A stretch of DNA of 10,673 nucleotides, from contig DJJR01000062.1 in the NCBI GenBank assembly GCA_002434245.1, positions 1 to 10,673 on the forward strand. The letters run 5' to 3'. Source of the DNA: Pelosinus fermentans (lineage in GTDB: Bacteria > Bacillota > Negativicutes > DSM-13327). Made by a program: the position numbers and the translations under genes. The notes under the pieces are model-generated. The model was not told the DNA's origin. It was given only the letters and a program-made list of their open reading frames with translations, and did no database searches. Shown here piece after piece: positions 8,029 through 10,673 of this stretch; within the stretch, counting starts at the first letter, position 1; every line of letters starts with the position of its first letter.

Positions 8029-8050
8029 GCCCGGCCCAAAAAGGCCGGGC
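8029..8050 (-). terminator. GC-rich hairpin between gap and pgk, candidate partial terminator
   Basis: GCCCGGCC (8029-8036) and GGCCGGGC (8043-8050) form a perfect 8-bp all-GC stem with a 6-base loop. On the transcribed minus strand it is followed by AATATTTTT, a broken U-tract that resembles a weak intrinsic terminator. It sits 18 bases after the gap stop and just ahead of the pgk ribosome site. It could cap a stable gap mRNA 3' end and reduce flow into pgk, giving excess gap transcript; full termination is unlikely because the downstream genes have no evident promoter. Confidence 0.6.
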
Positions 8051-8068
8051 CGTAAGATCTTTTAAAAA

Positions 8069-9082
8069 CTATGCAAGTTCAGCAAAATACTTAATAGTAC
8101 GAACCATTTGGCTTGTGTAGCTGCTTTCATTATCATACCAAGAAACAGTCTGGACTTGCGTTAATCCGTTATCAATAGGAGCTACCATAGTTTGTGTAGC
8201 ATCGAACAAGGAACCATATCTGATACCAACGATATCACTGGATACCAATTCATCTTCCGTGTAACCGAAAGATTCATCAGCTGCTGCTTTCATAGCTGCA
8301 TTGACTTGTTCTTTGGTAACCGTGCCTTCAACAACTGATATTAAAATCGTAGTAGAGCCGGTTGGAGTTGGAACACGTTGTGCCGAACCGATTAATTTAC
8401 CGTTTAATTCAGGAATAACTAAACCGATTGCTTTAGCAGCTCCAGTAGAGTTAGGAACGATATTAACTGCTGCAGCACGGGATCTTCTGAGGTCACCATT
8501 TCTCTGAGGGCCGTCAAGAGTCATTTGATCACCAGTATAAGCGTGGATTGTGGACATAATACCACTCTTAATTGGAGCCAAATCATTAAGTGCCTTAGCC
8601 ATAGGAGCTAAGCAGTTTGTCGTGCAAGAAGCTGCAGAAATAACTGTATCGCTAGCTTTTAATATATCGTGGTTTACATTAAAAACAACAGTAGGCAGAT
8701 CATTTCCTGCTGGAGCAGAGATAACTACTTTTTTAGCGCCAGCTTTGATATGCGCAGAAGCTTTTTCTTTGGAAGTATAGAAACCTGTGCATTCAAGAAC
8801 AACGTCTACACCAATTTCACCCCAAGGCAGTTCTTCTGCTTTTGCTGATTTATAGATTTTGATTTCTTTGCCGTCAATAGTGATAGAATCCTCACCTGCA
8901 GTTACTTTGCTGGCTAGAGCATAAGTTCCCTGAGTTGAATCATATTTTAATAAGTGTGCCAGCATTTTAGGGCTTGTTAAGTCATTGATTGCAACAACAT
9001 CATATCCTTCTGCCCCGAACATTTGTCTAAATGCAAGACGTCCAATACGCCCAAAACCATTGATCGCTACTTTTACTGCCAT
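8069..9082 (-). CDS. gap: Glyceraldehyde-3-phosphate dehydrogenase, type I
   Basis: Oxidises and phosphorylates glyceraldehyde-3-phosphate to 1,3-bisphosphoglycerate with reduction of NAD; cytoplasmic tetramer. At 337 residues it is full length. The Rossmann motif NGFGRIGR (8-15) is followed by Asp34 in AINDLT, which in this family favours NAD over NADP and suggests the glycolytic (GapA-like) rather than gluconeogenic role. The active site is [12 protein letters not shown] with Cys153 and base His180 ([10 protein letters not shown]). [21 protein letters not shown] and the C-terminal [13 protein letters not shown] are also typical. GGGAGGT about 10 bases before the ATG supports the start. It follows cggR, with a stem-loop between them, as in the B. 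subtilis cggR-gapA operon. A hairpin after its stop may uncouple its expression level from pgk. Confidence 0.97.
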   Translation of the reverse strand: MAVKVAINGFGRIGRLAFRQMFGAEGYDVVAINDLTSPKMLAHLLKYDSTQGTYALASKVTAGEDSITIDGKEIKIYKSAKAEELPWGEIGVDVVLECTGFYTSKEKASAHIKAGAKKVVISAPAGNDLPTVVFNVNHDILKASDTVISAASCTTNCLAPMAKALNDLAPIKSGIMSTIHAYTGDQMTLDGPQRNGDLRRSRAAAVNIVPNSTGAAKAIGLVIPELNGKLIGSAQRVPTPTGSTTILISVVEGTVTKEQVNAAMKAAADESFGYTEDELVSSDIVGIRYGSLFDATQTMVAPIDNGLTQVQTVSWYDNESSYTSQMVRTIKYFAELA

Positions 9083-9120
9083 TGTTAAAAATACCTCCCA
9101 ATTATAATTTGTTTATTTTC

Positions 9121-9155
9121 GCCTAATGCCATTCCATAGGATATGCCATTAGGGC
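9121..9155 (-). promoter_or_regulatory. Stem-loop between cggR and gap, candidate mRNA processing/stabiliser element
   Basis: CCTAATG (9122-9128) pairs with CATTAGG (9147-9153). Inside it CAT-TCC (9130-9135) pairs with GGA and ATG around an ATA loop with one bulged T, giving an interrupted stem of about 13 bp. The outermost base abuts the cggR stop codon at 9156. In B. subtilis the cggR-gapA transcript is known to be cut near the cggR end, and a stem-loop then protects the gapA message; position and shape here fit that role. It has no U-tract, so it is not a terminator. Function is inferred by analogy. Confidence 0.55.
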
Positions 9156-10181
9156 TTATATAATACTCTGAATGGCTTTGGCTGCAGATTCGTCTGTAAT
9201 CAGCACATCCTGCCCACCGGCATTCATAACAGCCACAATGGCCTCTGCTTTCCTTCGGCCTCCTGCTACAGCTACTACTACACCGATGTCCGCCAAATCA
9301 TCCAGATGTAACCCCACACTGCTTGTAATATAAATGTTTTTACCTTCTACAGTACAATAATGCCCTAATGCCTCGCCAACAGCACCGCTATCGATGAGTT
9401 TAGAAACAAATTCCTCATCAAACCCTCGGCGAACAGCCATTTCCCGCGCTTGACCAATGCCATGTATCAGAACATCTGCACGCTTAATCATATCTGCTAC
9501 AGTAAGAATATTGCTATTATTAGCCACCATCACACCGAGCATTTCTTCACTGATCCCCTCAGGTACATGAATCATACGATATTTGCCGCCTAATTTGGTA
9601 GCCATAGCGGCTGCAATGGTATTGGCCTGGTTCTCTACTTTTTCCCCAAGTCCGCCCCGGGCTGGAACAACAGTAACAGAAGGCTGAGTAAAATGGATAG
9701 CTTCTGCCACATTGGCCATAATGGTTCCGCCGCTTACCGCAACAATCATATCATTCTTATTTAAATGTTGAGCCAGTACGTTAGCAGCAGCACGCCCTAA
9801 TTCCCTGCGTACCCCAGTATCACTATCACTGTCACCAGGAATAATAATGACTTGTTTAAGTCCTAGCTTTTCCGAAAGTTCATCTTCTAATGTCGTTAGT
9901 CCATGAAGAGCTTTGATATATTCGGATAAATCTTTCAGCAGCAGCTGACCTTCCAACGTGATTGTCATGCCCATTTGAGAGAAATCTACCAGACCAGCAT
10001 TCTTCAAAAATTCTACCTGGGCACGCACCACTCGCTCGCCTTTTTCTAAAATAGCAGCTAATGCTCTTCGCCCCACAGGTTCGCTATGCTGAATGGATCT
10101 CAAAATATCATATCGTTCTTCAATGGCTGCAATAAATTCAGGAGCAATTTTACGCTGAAGCTGGACGGCTTTTTTCCACAT
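9156..10181 (-). CDS. cggR: Central glycolytic genes regulator CggR
   Basis: Repressor of the glycolytic operon, belonging to the SorC/DeoR-type sugar-binding family. In B. subtilis it is released from DNA by fructose-1,6-bisphosphate. It is 341 residues from the chosen start, essentially the length of the B. subtilis protein. An N-terminal winged helix (about 20-80) shows ERYDILRSIQHSEPVGRRAL and GERVVRAQVEFLKNAGLV. The C-terminal effector domain shows AVSGGT (148-153), VPARGGLGE (172-180), GAVGEALGHY (266-275) and VAGGRRKAEAI (305-314). The frame stays open back to a TTG at 10241, but that extension runs straight through the CggR operator. The ATG at 10181 has AAGGA (10189-10193) at 7 bases and begins like CggR, so it is chosen. 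It is the first gene of the operon and so autoregulated, followed by gap after 73 bases containing a stem-loop. Confidence 0.95.
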   Translation of the reverse strand: MWKKAVQLQRKIAPEFIAAIEERYDILRSIQHSEPVGRRALAAILEKGERVVRAQVEFLKNAGLVDFSQMGMTITLEGQLLLKDLSEYIKALHGLTTLEDELSEKLGLKQVIIIPGDSDSDTGVRRELGRAAANVLAQHLNKNDMIVAVSGGTIMANVAEAIHFTQPSVTVVPARGGLGEKVENQANTIAAAMATKLGGKYRMIHVPEGISEEMLGVMVANNSNILTVADMIKRADVLIHGIGQAREMAVRRGFDEEFVSKLIDSGAVGEALGHYCTVEGKNIYITSSVGLHLDDLADIGVVVAVAGGRRKAEAIVAVMNAGGQDVLITDESAAKAIQSII

Positions 10182-10196
10182 GACCTCTTCCTTCGG

Positions 10197-10232
10197 GACA
10201 TTTAACGTCCCCATGGCACATTTTTTGTCCCA
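10197..10232 (-). promoter_or_regulatory. CggR operator (two tandem half-operators)
   Basis: On the minus strand the order is TGGGAC (10232-10227), six A residues, TGTG (10220-10217), CCAT, GGGGAC (10212-10207), GTTAAA, TGTC (10200-10197). This is the B. subtilis CggR operator layout as I recall it, CGGGAC-N6-TGTC-N4-CGGGAC-N6-TGTC, with every spacing kept and three base differences. It ends 15 bases before the cggR ATG, so repression would act on the leader downstream of the promoter. The second half extends into a near-palindrome, GGGAC...GTCCC. The presence of cggR as the adjacent gene makes the assignment strong; binding is untested. Confidence 0.85.
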
Positions 10233-10363
10233 TCTTGTCAAAAAAATATACTAACTAGCGTAAGGTATATTATTTTCTAATACATTAACTTCGCCATACA
10301 ATAAGTAACTCCTGCTAGTTTTAGCAAAAATTACGATAAAAATTGTAAATAATTTTCAAACTA
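10233..10363 (-). promoter_or_regulatory. AT-rich leader/promoter region of the cggR operon
   Basis: These 131 bases between the pyruvate kinase stop and the CggR operator must hold the operon promoter if it has its own. The region is very AT-rich. A TATATT (10250-10245) lies just before the operator but has no good -35 at 17 bases, and I could not settle on a promoter. Inverted arms AACTAGC (10253-10259) and GCTAGTT (10314-10320) are present. No GC-rich terminator follows pyk, only weak AT stems such as AAAATT/AATTTT, so read-through from pyk into cggR is possible. Confidence 0.4.
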
Positions 10364-10673
10364 TTACCGTGCGTTAATTTCACCGCTGTAGACTAAGCCG
10401 CGAGCCGCATCTACTGTCACAACCGCACCATCGGTTAAGCGTTCGGTAGCACCATCTGCACCCACAATCACCGGTATGCCTGCACTAATGCCTACAATTG
10501 CCGCATGAGAGGTCAGGCCGCCTTCTTCTGCTATCACAGCTGACGCTTTGGCTGCATATTTTGCCGTTTCATCATCCACATGGGAAACCACTAGTATTTC
10601 GCCTTCTTTAAATTTGCTTTGCACATCTTTGATGGAATGGGCTATGCAAACTTTACCCGTTACTGCTGTTGCA
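10364..10673 (-). CDS. pyk: Pyruvate kinase, C-terminal fragment with PEP-utiliser mobile domain (cut by right edge)
   Basis: The frame is open from the window edge to a TAA at 10364, giving 102 visible residues. They start ATAVTGKVCIAHSIKD, continue KEGEILVVSHVDDET, and contain GGLTSHAAIV with the histidine at visible residue 56 (codon 10505-10507), then GIPVIVGADGATERLTDG and VTVDAARGLVYSGEI. This is the mobile PEP-utiliser domain. In Bacillus and relatives it is attached to the C-terminus of pyruvate kinase, where its phosphotransfer role is not essential for the basic reaction. The same domain also ends PEP synthase-type enzymes and enzyme I of the PTS, but the order domain-then-stop and the position upstream of cggR favour pyruvate kinase. 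A GTG at 10624 is internal, not the start. It is distinct from the pyruvate kinase N-terminus at 1-99. Confidence 0.8.
   Translation of the reverse strand, partial: ATAVTGKVCIAHSIKDVQSKFKEGEILVVSHVDDETAKYAAKASAVIAEEGGLTSHAAIVGISAGIPVIVGADGATERLTDGAVVTVDAARGLVYSGEINAR

Noticed and set aside
10182..10241. 20-codon N-terminal extension of cggR from a TTG start
   Set aside because: The segment is the CggR operator array plus the ribosome site; the ATG at 10181 is well placed and matches the family N-terminus.
10239..10244. TTGACA on the minus strand at the end of the cggR leader as a -35 element
   Set aside because: The bases 17 downstream fall in the CggR operator and give no -10-like hexamer; the operator explains the sequence better.

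Overview
The window holds the central glycolytic operon of a low-to-mid GC Gram-positive-type bacterium (Firmicutes in the broad sense). Operon order, strong AGGAGG-type ribosome binding sites and a CggR repressor point that way. The protein flavour and the dispersed hairpin repeats make a Negativicutes/Sporomusaceae-like member plausible, but that finer placement is inference and was not checked by any search. I see no phage, transposase, CRISPR, tRNA or rRNA.

Left part (1-2739): a minus-strand pair consists of a glycerate 2-kinase whose stop overlaps the start of a pyruvate kinase (ATGA), the latter cut by the left edge. Facing away from it is a CdaR-type sugar-diacid/glycerate regulator with its own promoter. 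The pair would turn glycerate into 2-phosphoglycerate and, via enolase, PEP into pyruvate, so it is a lower-glycolysis entry module under a dedicated regulator. The roughly 320-base divergent region carries a good promoter on each strand and two dyads.

Middle (2740-3047): a gene-free convergent region between cdaR and eno. It is filled by two different dispersed inverted-repeat elements and a strong hairpin terminator that can serve both strands.

Right part (3048-10181, all minus strand): transcription runs cggR, gap, pgk, tpiA, gpmI, eno, the same order as the Bacillus subtilis cggR-gapA operon. It converts glyceraldehyde-3-phosphate/DHAP to PEP. A CggR operator-like array (GGGAC-N6-TGTG-N4-GGGGAC-N6-TGTC) lies just upstream of the cggR start with the spacing recalled for the B. 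subtilis operator. Three intercistronic structures punctuate the operon: a stem-loop directly after the cggR stop, an 8-bp all-GC hairpin between gap and pgk, and an 82-base repeat hairpin between pgk and tpiA. They are likely points of mRNA processing or partial termination. Upstream of cggR, same strand, is the 3' end of a second pyruvate kinase with the C-terminal PEP-utiliser (mobile) domain.

The genes are ordinary, well-conserved metabolism. The points worth a second look are the regulatory and repeat structures, two pyruvate kinase genes about 10 kb apart, and several start-codon corrections. I did not find a convincing undescribed system.
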